NCBI RefSeq assembly: GCF_021130785.1 | Contig: NC_060211.1 | Span: 126,739,001 to 126,803,000, forward strand | DNA from: Homalodisca vitripennis | Lineage: Eukaryota > Arthropoda > Insecta > Hemiptera > Cicadellidae | Reading direction: 5' to 3' | DNA length: 64,000 nucleotides | In this document: positions 48,478 through 61,600 of the stretch, in pieces | Layout: each line of letters starts with the position of its first letter | Numbering within the stretch: the first letter of the stretch is position 1 | The notes under the pieces: model-generated | Told to the model about the DNA's origin: nothing | What the model saw: the letters and a program-made list of their open reading frames with translations, nothing else | The model's database searches: none | Position numbers and translations under genes: made by a program

Positions 48478-51400
48478 ATGCGGCGAACTCGCTTAGTGAT
48501 CCTGCCCGGTGCAAAGTGTCTGACGCGGCTATGCTGCCTGCTGTTGTACCTCGCGTGTCCCAACATCTGCGCGTTGGGCCGCGAGCAGCCGCAGTGCATC
48601 ATTCCTGACCTCAACACCCCGCTGCTAGACAACATCGTACTGTAAGTTTCCTGAAGGTACTTTGTATTAGATATATCAACGAAGTGTGTATAGATATAGA
48701 GAGACTCTCAATTAAAACTATATGTTTGATTTCTTTCAGAGAAAATGATGACCCAGGAGAAAACAGAATATTCAGGACGACCGGATGTGATCTAACTTAC
48801 GCGGACCTGCTTATGACTAGGAACTCTACGTGGAAAGGAAGTGAAAGCAATGCATTTGTTTGTCTATCAAAAAACAAACTACCTCTGAAACATCACACTA
48901 CTGATACAATCGAAATTTTGAGTGTAGCAAACCCAAAACAGATTGATCGGAAGAACACATTGGTGAATTCCTCAATATTACGAAAAACAAGAATGCTGTC
49001 CAGTGGACGGTACGAAACAATGGAACAGCCGGCTGTTGACTCCAGAAAACGCCAGGATCTGCAATCTGAGCAACTAAGACGATCATCTAAATCAGAGCAA
49101 CGTCTGCCACAACTTACAGAGCGACTCCAAGCAATCCGAGTGGAGAATCGTGGTACCCAATCGCCCCAAGTTAGACGACATGAAACACAACTCCTAGCAG
49201 AACTTCGGGGAGACCGATCACATTCACTTGAACATCGTGACGTGCGAAGACTCATAGCACAGCGCCGAGACACACGATCACTCTCTTCTGGACGAATCTA
49301 TGCGCGAACGCTCTTGGCGGAACATCGAGACACACGACTATCTTCACCAGAACGCCGTGAAGATCGAACATACTTGACAGAACGTCGAGACATTGCTGAG
49401 CGGCGTGAAGCACGATCCCTCGCAAAACAACGACATGAAGTACGAATTTCACCAGCAGAGTGGCGTGAAGCACGCCCAATTTCAGTAGAACGGCGTGAAT
49501 CACGGTTACTTGAAGCAGAACGACGTGAAGTACAAGTGTCTCAAGCTGAACGACGTGATGTACGAGTTTCTCCATCTGAGCGGCGTGATACAAGGTCACT
49601 TGTATTCGAACGACGTGAAGGACGAATTTCTCCTGCTAAACGACGGGAAGTACGAGTTACTCCAGATGAGCGGCGTGAAGCACGATCAATCGCAGAAAAA
49701 CACCGTGAATTAAGACTGTCTCCATCTGAACGACTTGTAGTACGAATGTCTCCAGCTGAACGGCGAGAAGCACAGATACTCGCAGTTGAACAACATCAAG
49801 TACAAATTTCTCCAGCTGAACGACGTGAAGCACGGTCTCTCACAGAACAAAAACGAATGGTTCCAACTGAACGACGTGACGTACGAATGGCTCCAGCTGA
49901 ACGACGTGAAGCACGGTCACTCGCAGAACAACGTGAGTTACGAATGGCTCCTGCTAAACGACGTGAATCTCAATTGTCTCAAGCTGAACGGCGTGAAACA
50001 CGGTCCCTCTCAGAAGAACGACGAGAGTTACGAATGGCTCCAGCTGAACGACGTGAATCTCAATTGTCTCGAACTGGACGGCGTGAAACACGATCCCTCT
50101 CAGAAGAACGACGAGAGTTACGAATGGCTCCAGCTGAACGATATGAAGTCCGAGTTACTCCAGCAGAGCGGCGTGAAAAACGTTCCCTCTCAGAAGAACG
50201 ACGAGAGTTACGAATGGCTCCAGCTGAACGACGTGAAGTCAGAATTACTTCAGCTAAATGGCGTGAAGCACGATCAGTCACTGAAGAACGACGTGACTTA
50301 CGACTGGCTCCAGCTGAACGACGTGAATCTCAATTGTCTCAAACTGAGCGGCGTGAAACACGTTTCCTCTCGGAAGAACGACTTCATGTTCGTCTGTCTC
50401 CATCTGAACGTCGTGAAATACGAGTTACTCCAGTTGAACGCCGTGAAGCACGGTCACTCACAGAACAACGTGAGTTACGAATGGCTCCTGCTGAACGACG
50501 TGAATCTCAATTATCTCGAACTGAGCGGCGTGAAACACGGTCCCTCTCAGAAGAAAGACGAGAGTTACGAATGACTCCAGCTGAACGACATGAAGTCCGA
50601 GTTACTCCAGCAGAGCGACGTGAAAGACGTTCCCTCTCAGAAGAACGACGAGAGTTACGAATGGCTCCAGCTGAACGACTTGAATCTCAATTGTCTCGAA
50701 CTGAGCGGCGTGAAACACGGTCCCTCTCAGAAGAACGACTTCATGTTCGTATGTCTCCATCTGATCGTCGTGAAATACGAGTTACTCCAGTTGAACGCCG
50801 TGAAGCACGGTCACTCGCAGAACAACGTGAGTTACGAATGGCTCCTGCTGAACGACGTGAATCTCAATTATCTCGAACTGAGCGGCGTGAAACACGGTCC
50901 CTCTCAGAAGAAAGACGAGAGTTACGAATGACTCCAGCTGAACGACATGAAGTCCGAGTTACTCCAGCAGAGCGACGTAAAAGACGTTCCCTCTCAGAAG
51001 AACGACGAGAGTTACGAATGGCTCCAGCTGAACGACTTGAATCTCAATTGTCTCGAACTGAGCGGCATGAAATACGTTCCCTCTCAGAAGAACGACGTCA
51101 AGTTCATGTGTCTCCAGCTGAACGAAGTGAAATACGAGTTACTCCAGTTGAACGCCGTGAAGCACGGTCACTCGCAGAACAACGTGAGTTACGAATGGCT
51201 CCAGCTGAACGACGTGAATCTCAATTGTCTCGAACTGAGCGGCGTGAAACACGGTCCCTCTCAGAAGAACGACGTCAAGTTCGTATGTCTCCATCTGAAC
51301 GAAGTGAAATACGAGTTACTCCAGTTGAACGCCGTGAAGCACGGTCACTCGCAGAACAACGTGAGTTACGAATGGCTCCAGCTGAACGACGTGAATCTCA

Positions 51401-54400
51401 ATTGTCTCGAACTGAGCGGCGTGAAACACGGTCCCTCTCAGAAGAACGACGTCAAGTTCGTATGTCTCTATCTGAACGAAGTGAAATACGAGTTACTCCA
51501 GTTGAACGCCGTGAAGCACGGTCACTCGCAGAACAACGTGAGTTACGAATGGCTCCAGCTGAACGACGTGAATCTCAATTGTCTCGAACTGAGCGGCGTG
51601 AAACACGGTCCCTCTCAGAAGAACGACTTCATGTTCATATGTCTCCATCTGAACGTCGTGAAATACGAGTTACTCCAGTTGAACGCCGTGAAGCACGGTC
51701 ACTCGTAGAACAACGTGAGTTACGAATGGCTCCTGCTGAACGACGTGAATCTCGATTATCTCGAACTGAGCGGCGTGAAACACGGTCCCTCTCAGAAGAA
51801 CGACGAGAGTTACGAAAGACTCCAGCTGAACGACGTGAATCTCAATTGTCTCGAACTGAGCGGCGTGAAACACGGTCCCTCTCAGAAGAACGACTTCATG
51901 TTCGTATGTCTCCATCTGAACGTCGTGAAATACGAGTTACTCCAGTTGAACGCCGTGAAGTACGGTCACTCATAGAACAACGTGAGTTACGAATGGCTCC
52001 TGCTGATCGACGTGAATCTCGATTATCTCGAACTGAGCGGCGTGAAACACGGTCACTCGCAGAACATCGTGAGTTACGAATGGCTCCAGCTGAACGACGT
52101 GAATCTCAATTGTCTCAAACTGAGCGGCGTGAAACACGGTTCCTCTCAGAAGAACGACTTCATGTTCGTCTGTCTCCATCTGAACGTCGTGAAATACGAG
52201 TTACTCCAGTTGAACGCCGTGAAGTACGGTCACTCATAGAACAACGTGAGTTACGAATGGCTCCTGCTGAACGACGTGAATCTCGATTATCTCGAACTGA
52301 GCGGCGTGAAACACGGTCCCTCTCAGAAGAAAGACGAGAGTTACGAATGACTCCAGCTGAACGACATGAAGCCCGAGTTACTCCAGCAGAGCGACGTGAA
52401 AGACGTTCCCTCTCAGAAGAACGACGAGAGTTACGAATGGCTCCAGCTGAACGACGTGAATCTCAATTGTCTCGAACTGAGCGGCGTGAAACACGTTCCT
52501 CTCAGAAGAACGACTTCATGTTCGTATGTCTCCATCTGAACGTCGTGAAATACGAGTTACTCCAGTTGAACGCCGTGAAGCACGGTCACTCGCAGAACAA
52601 CGTGAGTTACGAATGGCTCCAGCTGAACGACGTGAATCTCAATTGTCTCGAACTGAGCGGCGTGAAACACGGTCCCTCTCAGAAGAAAGACGAGAGTTAC
52701 GAATGACTCCAGCTGAACGACATGAAGCCCGAGTTACTCCAGCAGAGCGGCGTGAAAGACGTTCCCTCTCAGAAGAACGACGAGAGTTACGAATGGCTCC
52801 AGCTGAACGACGTGAATCTCAATTGTCTCGAACTGAGCGGCGTGAAACACGTTCGCTCTCAGAAGAAAGACGTCAAGTTCATTTGTCTCCAGCTGAACGC
52901 CGTGAAATACGAGTTATTCCAGTTGAACGCCGTGAAGCACGGTCACTCGCAGAACAACGTGAGTTACGAATGGCTCCAGCTGAACGACGTGAATCTCAAT
53001 TGTCTCGAACTGAGCGGCGTGAAACACGGTTCCCTCTCAGAAGAAACGACGTCAAGTTCATATGTCTCCAACTGAACGCCGTGAAATACGAGTTACTCCA
53101 GTTGAACGCCGTGAAGCACGGTCACTCGCAGAACAACGTCAGTTACGAATGGCTCCAGCTGAACGACGTGAAGCACAATTGTCTCGAGCTGAGCGGCGTG
53201 AAACACGTTCCCCTTCAGAAGAACGACGTCAAGTTCGTATGTCTCCAGCTGAACGTCGTGAAACACGATCACTCACAGAAGAACGTGAGTTACGATTGGC
53301 TGCAGCTGAACGACGTGAATCTCAATTGTCTCGAACTGAGCGGCGTGAAACACGGTCCCTCTCAGAAGAAACGACGAGAGTTACGAATGTCTCCAGCTGA
53401 ACGTCGTGAAATCCGAGTTACTCCAGCAGAACGACGTGAAGCACGGTCACTCTCAGAAGAAAGACGTGAGTTACGAATGGCTCCTGCTGAACGACGTGAA
53501 TCTCGATTATCTCGAACTGAGCGGCGTGAAACACGGTCCCTCTCAGAAGAACGACGAGAGTTACGAATGGCTCCAGCTGAACGACGTGAATCTCAATTGT
53601 CTCGAACTGAGCGGCGTGAAACACGTTCCCTCTCAGAAGAACGACTTCATGTTCGTATGTCTCCATCTGATCGTCGTGAAATACGAGTTACTCCAGTTGA
53701 ACGCCGTGAAGCACGGTCACTTGCAGAACAACGTGAATTACGAATGGCTCCTGCTGAACGACGTGAAGCACAATTGTCTCGAGCTGAGCGGCGTGAAACA
53801 CGTTCCCCTTCAGAAGAACGACGTCAAGTTCGTATGTCTCCAGCTGAACGTCGTGAAACACGATCACTCACAGAAGAACGTGAGTTACGAATGGCTCCAG
53901 CTGAACGACGTGAAGCACAATTGTCTCGAGCTGAGCGGCGTGAAACACGGTTCCCCTTCAGAAGAACGACGTCAAGTTCGTATGTCTCCAGCTGAACGTC
54001 GTGAAACACGATCACTCACAGAAGAACAACGTGAGTTACGAATGGCTGCAGCTGAACGACGTGAATCTCAATTGTCTCGAACTGAGCGGCGTGAAACACG
54101 GTCCCTCTCAGAAGAACGACTTCATGTTCATATGTCTCCATCTGAACGTCGTGAAATACGAGTTACTCCAGTTGAACGCCGTGAAGCACTGTCACTCGTA
54201 GAACAACGTGAGTTACGAATGGCTCCTGCTGAACGACGTGAAGCACAATTGTCTCGAGCTGAGCGGCGTGAAACACGTTCCCCTTCAGAAGAACGACGTC
54301 AAGTTCGTATGTCTCCAGCTGAACGTCGTGAAACACGATCAGTCACAGAAGAACAACGTGCGTTACGAATGGTTCAAGCGGAACTACGTGAAGCTCAATT

Positions 54401-57400
54401 GTCTCGAACTGTGCGGCGAGAAACACGTTCCCTCCCAGAAGAACGACGTCAAATTCGTATGTCTCTATCTGAACGACGTGAAATACGAGTTACTGCAGTT
54501 GAACGCCGTGAAGCACGGTCACTCGCAGAACAACGTGAGTTACGAATGGCTCCATCTGAACGACGTGATGTCCGAGTTACTCCAGCTGAGCAGCGTGAGA
54601 CACGATCAGTCACAGAAGAACGAAGTGAATTACGATTGACTCCAGCTGCACAACGTGAAGTCCGAGTTACTCCAGCTGCACAACGTGAAGCTCAATTGTC
54701 TCGAACTGAGCGGCGTGAAAGACGGTCCCTCTCAGAGGAACGACGAGAGTTACGAATGGCTCCAGCTGAACGACGTGAAGCTCAATTGTCTCGAGCTGAG
54801 CGGCGTGAAACACGTTCTCTCTCGGAAGAACGACGTCAAGTTCGTATGTCTCCATCTGAACGACGGGAAGTACGAGTTACTCAAGCTGAGCGCCGTGAAG
54901 CACGAATTTCTTTGTCAGAACATCGTTACAGTCTAATAGAACGTCGTGTAACCCGATCTTCTTTGGCACACTTACTTGGATCAGAACAAAAAGAACTATC
55001 TTCTCTATTAGAACGTAGTCATGACCGATTTTCCGTTGCAGGACGCCATGAGGACCGTATTATACCGGTAACTCGACGTGCGTTATCCTCAGGACGACAT
55101 TATGCCAGTTCTGCTATTTCTAAACTACATGACACCCGACTATCCTCAATGGAACATCGAAATCGGCGATTTACCGTTGCAGAACACCGTATCTTATCGT
55201 CTCTGGAGTCTAAGAATTCGTTAATTTCGGACCTAAAGTATCAATCTCTGGTCTCCTATATCTTGGATTCACAAGTTATTAAAAGCTCATATGAAAACAT
55301 TTTGCACAATAACTGGCTTCAGGTTGTTACAGCAATCCTGTACGTTCTGGCAATTTCCTCGATGCAGTGGAACATTTACGAGGACGACTTGAAAAAACAA
55401 AAATCAGTAAGTGTCTAAAGTATATATTTGTAGATACAATAGTAAACTTTACGTTTTTTCTTATTTTTTTATTCGTTGTGTTCTTAAATCTGGCATATCC
55501 ATGATTTCACTAGTAGTTTTAAACATGAAAATAGTCCATCCAGTAATATCAGAACAATTCGTATCAGTTTAGTATCAAGAAACAGATCTAGTTGACCAGA
55601 ATTTATAGCTTGAAAAAATGTATTCAAGGAGAATTTCTTGCAAACTACGGTTCTTTTAAACCAGCTGATAACTTCAAGAACTGTTTATGGTTTTCAATGT
55701 ACAGTGACACGAACATCTATTTGTAATTTTATTGTAATGTGGCAGGTAACACCGCATAACAATGCTATTTATAAAAATATTTATTGTTTTACACAATTAT
55801 CTATATACATAAAACAAAGTTAGTGGGATTAGCTACACAATTTATAACTCAAGAATGGTTGTGCCGATTATAATGATCTCTGATTTGTTGGATTCCTCCC
55901 CGCCCCTAATAGCAAAATATATATTAAATATTGTAAAAGTTCACTAAACAAATTAAAAAACAAAAAAGAAAAACAGGTCAATAAGAAAAGAATATTTTTA
56001 TAACCGTTTAAATTGAAAGAGCCTGTTAATTGTAATCAACTGTTCTGTGTAAACGTCCTTTTATGACAGCACAACCACATGTTTAACGAAATTAACTATT
56101 TTCAATTTGTTTACATTTATAGTCTTAAATGTAATTTGACAATAGAAAACCATTAAACTTCGAATCCGGCATAGCTAAGACGCTGAGGCTTAAATGAGAA
56201 AAAAATCATACAGTAAGTAAGCTTAATAATTACAACACTTTAATTTTTTTGCAATCACCGTTGAGCACATAGTAAGAAAATATCCACATAAGAAAATTAC
56301 TTAAATTTTACTAAATATATACTTTAAACTTAAATATTGTTTATTACGTATGCAGTGCTTGGTCAGTACTGTAGTGCAGATGGCTAAGACAAAGTAACTA
56401 ACATTTACTTTAAATTTAAAGACATATAAAACCCATTTTAATTTAATTTTGGCAGAAATAGGCTTCTTAGACCTTTGTATATTGATTGGGGAAAAAGGCA
56501 AAATCAATATTGTCGCAGGAAATACAATTCACTCGAACCAGAAGTCATTCACGTGCAAAGCCTATGAAATTGCTTGCGAAGCCTCTTGTAACAGCTATTA
56601 TTGAGTAAATCTTAAATGTAATCAATAAATTTAATGTCCTTAATAGATTACAATATTTACATATTTTTACTCAATTGTTCTTAATAATGATAATCTTTAA
56701 TGTTTAGACGTTGGTTTATAACACTCTAAAAATCCAATGCCATATAAAATAAAGAAATGTTAATAGTAGAACTTTATTAATAATTCTATCTGTTACAGAA
56801 CAATTCTGGAACTGAAACCTTCAAATGGTAAGATTTTGTTGCCTTAATTTTTAACACACCTTAATAATGCTCAGAACTAAATACTAATCTACAATCTGAC
56901 CTCTATAAAAATATTGGCACTGCAAATTTTAAATTTGTATTTAAATATTGTGCAGACATCTTTCATATAATTACCTATACTTTTGTAACAAAATTAAGGG
57001 TGTTAGTTTTAGAATGCGATGATATAAACATGCGCTTGTGTGCACCACTCACTACACACTTAGCAAATAAGCTCTCTCCGTAGATGGGAAAAGATTTATA
57101 TCTCACTATGCTACTAAATACTAAATGTTTGCGGCGTTATCCAGTTCTCTAGACTCATTAGTTCTTTATGCTTTCAAGTTCATTAGACAAGCTAGAACAT
57201 ACAGTTGTCAGGGAAAGGACCTAGGAGACAGAGATGAAACCATGAGATTGTCGTTGAGATAGTTGGGTGGACTCAATGAGATGCCTTTACTTCTTTAGAA
57301 CATGAAAGCACTTCTTGATTGCTGTTTCAAATGAGAGAGTTTAAAATGAAAATGAAATAAGAGTTGCTTGGTATGGACTAAACCAGTTCCTCCTTACATT

Positions 57401-58638
57401 TTGGCGAGTTACGCTAACTTGATTAGTCGCTATTATAAAGATGATCGGATGACGATTGTTTCCTCTTTACGCTCCTCTTAAATTTGTCAATATATCTTTT
57501 TCCACAATCTACAGACGGAGGAAGATTGTGAAGGTGATTGTCTCGAGTGATGATAAGTCTCAAGTGGTTGTGCTTAGTTTATTCGATGGTAAACAGCTAG
57601 CAGCATGTCAATGTGTCTCTCACACAATCGATATAACAGCCGTCTTTGTCTGATTTTTCCAAAACCTATGTTGGATAGCGAGATTGTTAGAGGCCATGGA
57701 TGTTCAAGAACGAAATCGTACTTATAGAAGTGTAATCGAAGTTTTCTCGGTCTAGTCTTTCTGGGTCAAGTTGTCCTGAGAACTCAAAATAGTGTGGTTT
57801 TTGGCAGGTGACATTCTTGCAAAGAGAAATAAAGAGGTACAGTTTAAAATGCTGCATCCCAAGAATGATAAAAGAAGTTCCTGTATCATCTCATATCATT
57901 TTTGTGTCAGTCAGTGATCGACTGTCTTAAGGTGGTGCAATCGATTTTGGGTTAAGTCAAATTTTTTAAATATAATAGTCATAATCCTTCAAGGTATCCT
58001 TCCTGAAGACAGAAAAAGAACAAACACTTTTGTGGGTCGCTTTACGAGGAATTATAGACATTTGAGGTAGTCATTTTGGGTGTTTTATAACCAGGCCCAA
58101 TGGAAAACGTCTAATGATAAGAATTTCAAATTTTCACAGTAAGTATGTGAAATATGATCGGAGGGATTGAAATATTTTTTATTTTGAAAAACATGAGTTA
58201 ATGTTCTAATACGTTTAAAATGTTACGGAAAAAATATTAATTTTATATATTTTGGAATTGAAAATATGTTAATTCCTCTGGAAGAATGGTATCTGAAATT
58301 TGAAGTTTTTAAATTCTAAAAATCGTATTCATATGGAATCTGTGTAGATTCTTAAAAAGATATCGCACGCCTTCGGATCACTCGAGATCACTCTTGGATA
58401 CGATCCTTTTTGTTGATTTTGTTGATCCTGATTTATTGCTGTTCCTCTCACGGCCTTCACTTATCAATGTAACTTAGCTGTCTCCGTGAATATGGAAACA
58501 GCTCTAGCCAGATTCTATATACGTGTTTGGTATAGTTGGTTATTAAATTATATTGTAACAAATAATCATTTATTTCTGTGCAGGACTACAAGACTGGCTG
58601 GCTGTGTCTCTCGTGCCCTCTACACAACAAGTAACTAA
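48478..58638 (+). CDS. Giant decapeptide-repeat secretory-pathway protein, four exons, function unknown
   Basis: Not a family I recognise. Exons by splice signals and phase: 48478-48641, 48740-55406, 56799-56827 (a 29-nt micro-exon) and 58584-58638. The phases join without a stop and the product is about 2,300 residues. Exon 1 encodes a basic start and a hydrophobic run (L-C-C-L-L-L-Y-L-A-C) ending near I-C-A-L-G, a likely signal peptide. Exon 2 opens with about 150 unique residues including a few cysteines. It then has the ten-residue repeat (A/S)-E-R-R-(E/D)-x-R-x-x-P, and a unique end with a hydrophobic stretch W-L-Q-V-V-T-A-I-L-Y-V-L-A-I and an acidic patch E-D-D-L-K-K. The last exons give F-K-W-T-T-R-L-A-G-C-V and a stop. 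Single-base indels near 52497, 53030, 53042, 53369 and 53951 shift the frame, but the net change is zero. Alternative: a true pseudogene. Confidence 0.7.
49380..54910 (+). repeat. Coding 30-bp tandem repeat array (decapeptide), with higher-order units
   Basis: The basic unit is 30 bp. In the main frame it reads A-E-R-R-E-x-R-x-x-P with alternating partners such as R-R-E-T-R-S-L-S-E-E, R-E-L-R-M-A-P and R-E-S-Q-L-S-R-T. The left part (to about 49900) is divergent. The middle and right parts are homogenised into longer blocks of several decamers that recur almost unchanged, for example around 51100-51700. All three plus frames are open over long stretches because of the repeat's codon make-up. 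The main frame is chosen because it joins the unique N- and C-terminal parts. Confidence 0.93.
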
Positions 58639-58674
58639 TCTCTCTTCGACAATGTGGACATCCTATCGATACTC

Positions 58675-58680
58675 ATTAAA
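58675..58680 (+). terminator. Possible polyadenylation signal of the repeat gene
   Basis: ATTAAA, 36 bases after the stop codon at 58636-58638. An AATAAA further downstream near 59495 is an alternative. Confidence 0.3.
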
Positions 58681-61600
58681 TGTCTGTAGTCTAGTCGTCC
58701 ATTCCTATCGTAAAAAGTAGTGGCAGCTATACCTTATTGTAAATTCAATTTATTAAGTACTATCTTAATGTTTCAAAAATTAGCCAAACCTAGAAAAGAG
58801 TTTTCTTCTATTATGTGCTACACTATACACAGTTACCCTCACTTTCGACTGCTTTGACTCAACAATACGTTGTAAAAACTGTAAAATATTGTTATTTATG
58901 TAGTCCAATATTTTTGATAGAACCAAAATATATAGGAGAGAGGATTGAACAATGTGATATTAGAGTTAGAAGTTAAGATGTTGTACATCTACAGTTTACG
59001 GGATAAGGTAACAAGTTTAAGAATGTTTTAACCTATAACTGGTTTCAATGTTTTTAGCTTCAAGCAATATACTTCCCAAAGGAATCCAGTACCTAAACGT
59101 TAGATTAACCTTTGTTCTCTTTACTAATGTACACATTAGAACAGGTTTTATTCATAGACTCGTTTTATAAGCTGTTATATTTTAGTACCAAAATCAATAA
59201 GGATATGTTAATTTTGTAAACTTTAATACACGTATTGAAATTGTACTTAGAATTCAAATATTTATATATATTTATTCTTATAATAGTTCCTTAGCATGCG
59301 AACCTGCATAGTGTGTTACCCCAAGTTGATATAATAGTAGTATTTATATTAAATGTAAGCAAATTATAACCGTGTTCTTATTTCCACATACCCCGAACAT
59401 TTCAAATGTAGACTAAGCTAGTCCCTTAGTGGATAATAATATATTAAAGTTTAATTCCAGGATTTTCTTTCAAATATATCAAACTCAAATGCAGAATAAA
59501 TCTAGGCAGTCACTGGAGTAGGAGTTCACAAATGTTCAGACGGCCATCGACACTCTTAAAAGAGTAACAAATGTTTATAAAAACGACCGATTACACTCTT
59601 TTCCAACCTTCGACCGGTCCATTTAAGGAACGCATTAAGCACCTATGTTGGAGCACTGGAGTGACGATCACATATTTCTTCGTTTCAGTGTTTCCACTCA
59701 AGAACGTCAGCGCATAAACTTCCTTTTCGGGTGTTAACAGAAGTGGTCCTACTTGGATTCCTCGGCAGTACGTGATTTACAACCACTGTGACGAAGGCCA
59801 ATTTTCAATTTTTGTGAAGCTTCAAATACACTAATTTTTCTTTTACTTTTAAAGGTGGATTTGGATCCTGTCCACTTTGTACAAATGGCACCTGTCCACA
59901 TTAGAGCAACGATTGCCACGACCACGATATTGTCATACGAACATTCCTGTCAACAATACTCTTGCAAAATATTTCATTCAAATTACTTCCCTCTAGTTTT
60001 CCTTTAGAGGCATAAAATACAATCAGATCACTGGCACAACTTATAATCCATGCGCTCTTGTAAAGTTGAAACACTGACTCAATGGATTTCAGCAGAGAAA
60101 ATTATGCCTAAAATATAAACAAAGCACAGCTATGGTGGGAAAGGTTGATTTAATATGAGTGTTTAATTTAGCTCCATTTAGCGGAATGTGAAATGGGGCT
60201 AAATTCAACATTCACAACGACAAAAATTATATCATGTCAAAGAGCATCTTTGTCTTTTAATCTGCTTCCATGGATGATTAATTTTGTAATCAACCTAACA
60301 ATTCGTAATGGCATGATAAATTTTGAAATGACTCATATATCGTAGGCTTCACATAATTATACGAAGGAAGAGAACAGTTATGACCACTATTAAATTTCAA
60401 ACTAGTCCATAGGAAACAAGGAGGGATATATGGGACAGGAAACAAGTGTATAATCTATATTTACAATATAATTCACTAATACAGTAAAGTTTTTTGAGGT
60501 AACCATACACGTTACTGTTAATGAATCAACGCCGGCTGAAGTCGGCCATGTCAATACTAAAATAGAAACCACAAGAAAATAATATTTGGCTAATATTGTA
60601 TACTGTGTTTTCACTTCATTACTCAATTCGATTTAAAATTCCTAAACAATTCGTTGTCATTGCAAATATCTTGGTGGATATTCAACCATTGCTTTGAAGT
60701 TTAGATTCAATTTTAGATTTTCATCAATACACTTGTCAATCTATCAATACAATTGTTCTACTTTAAATATTTACGAATTGCTAGTTAAGACTTATCTAAC
60801 ACACTATAAAGTGTTCACCACTTTTCAAACACTGTTTATGTGAGTGTAAACATTCTTGATCGCAAGTAACTTTCATTTTAGTTACGTGATGCGTAAAACC
60901 AGACCTTTCAACATTCTCTTACAGTGCAAGGCTGTTAGCTTTTGAGAGAGAAACAAAACCAGCGTGATAACTTTTCGAACAGTGATCAATCATTTTTACG
61001 TAAACACTTTTACTATTTTTGTGAACAACATACAAGTTGTGTTTATAAAAAAAATAGGTGTATTTTTTAAATTAACAGGCAGTCTCATTTTTTGTTTGAA
61101 GGAGTCAAATCTAAATCTTACTAAGCATAATATAGATATAATAAGGGTTAATACAATGTGAATTTTCGGTTTAGCTCCAAAACACTTTCCTCTAAGTCCT
61201 TCGTCTGGAATCTGACTCGTCAACAACTTGTCTTCTGGAATTTGGAGCCATGTTCGCCTGAAGAGATCACATAAAAGGGCGTCAAAGAGGCTTGAAATCA
61301 ACTCGTTACATTCCCTTTACACCAAAGACACATAGACTCAAAAATGTTGCACAAAATATTGCACCTCCAGACGCTGTACTAAGAGGAAGGTGAACTGGAG
61401 CTAAACACAGCACTCAGATTAAATCCATCATTGCGAGTAACGAGTTTATACCCATCATTAGAATGATACAAATACTTTTTAAAAGATTTTAATTTGTTCA
61501 ACACTGACTTTACTGCTGATATAGCATACCTAAATAATATACAATTAATATTGTTAGTTCGATAATATTTAAGAGTATATTTTTATATCTCATTCAATTA

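Noticed and set aside
49495..55000. Long second-frame and minus-strand open frames in the repeat array
   Set aside because: They have no unique flanks, and the ERRE frame alone connects to the signal-peptide exon and to the C-terminal exons. Kept only as a finding about frame openness.
61000..61301. Minus-strand 101-codon frame
   Set aside because: AT-driven hydrophobic composition, no family resemblance, no splice context.
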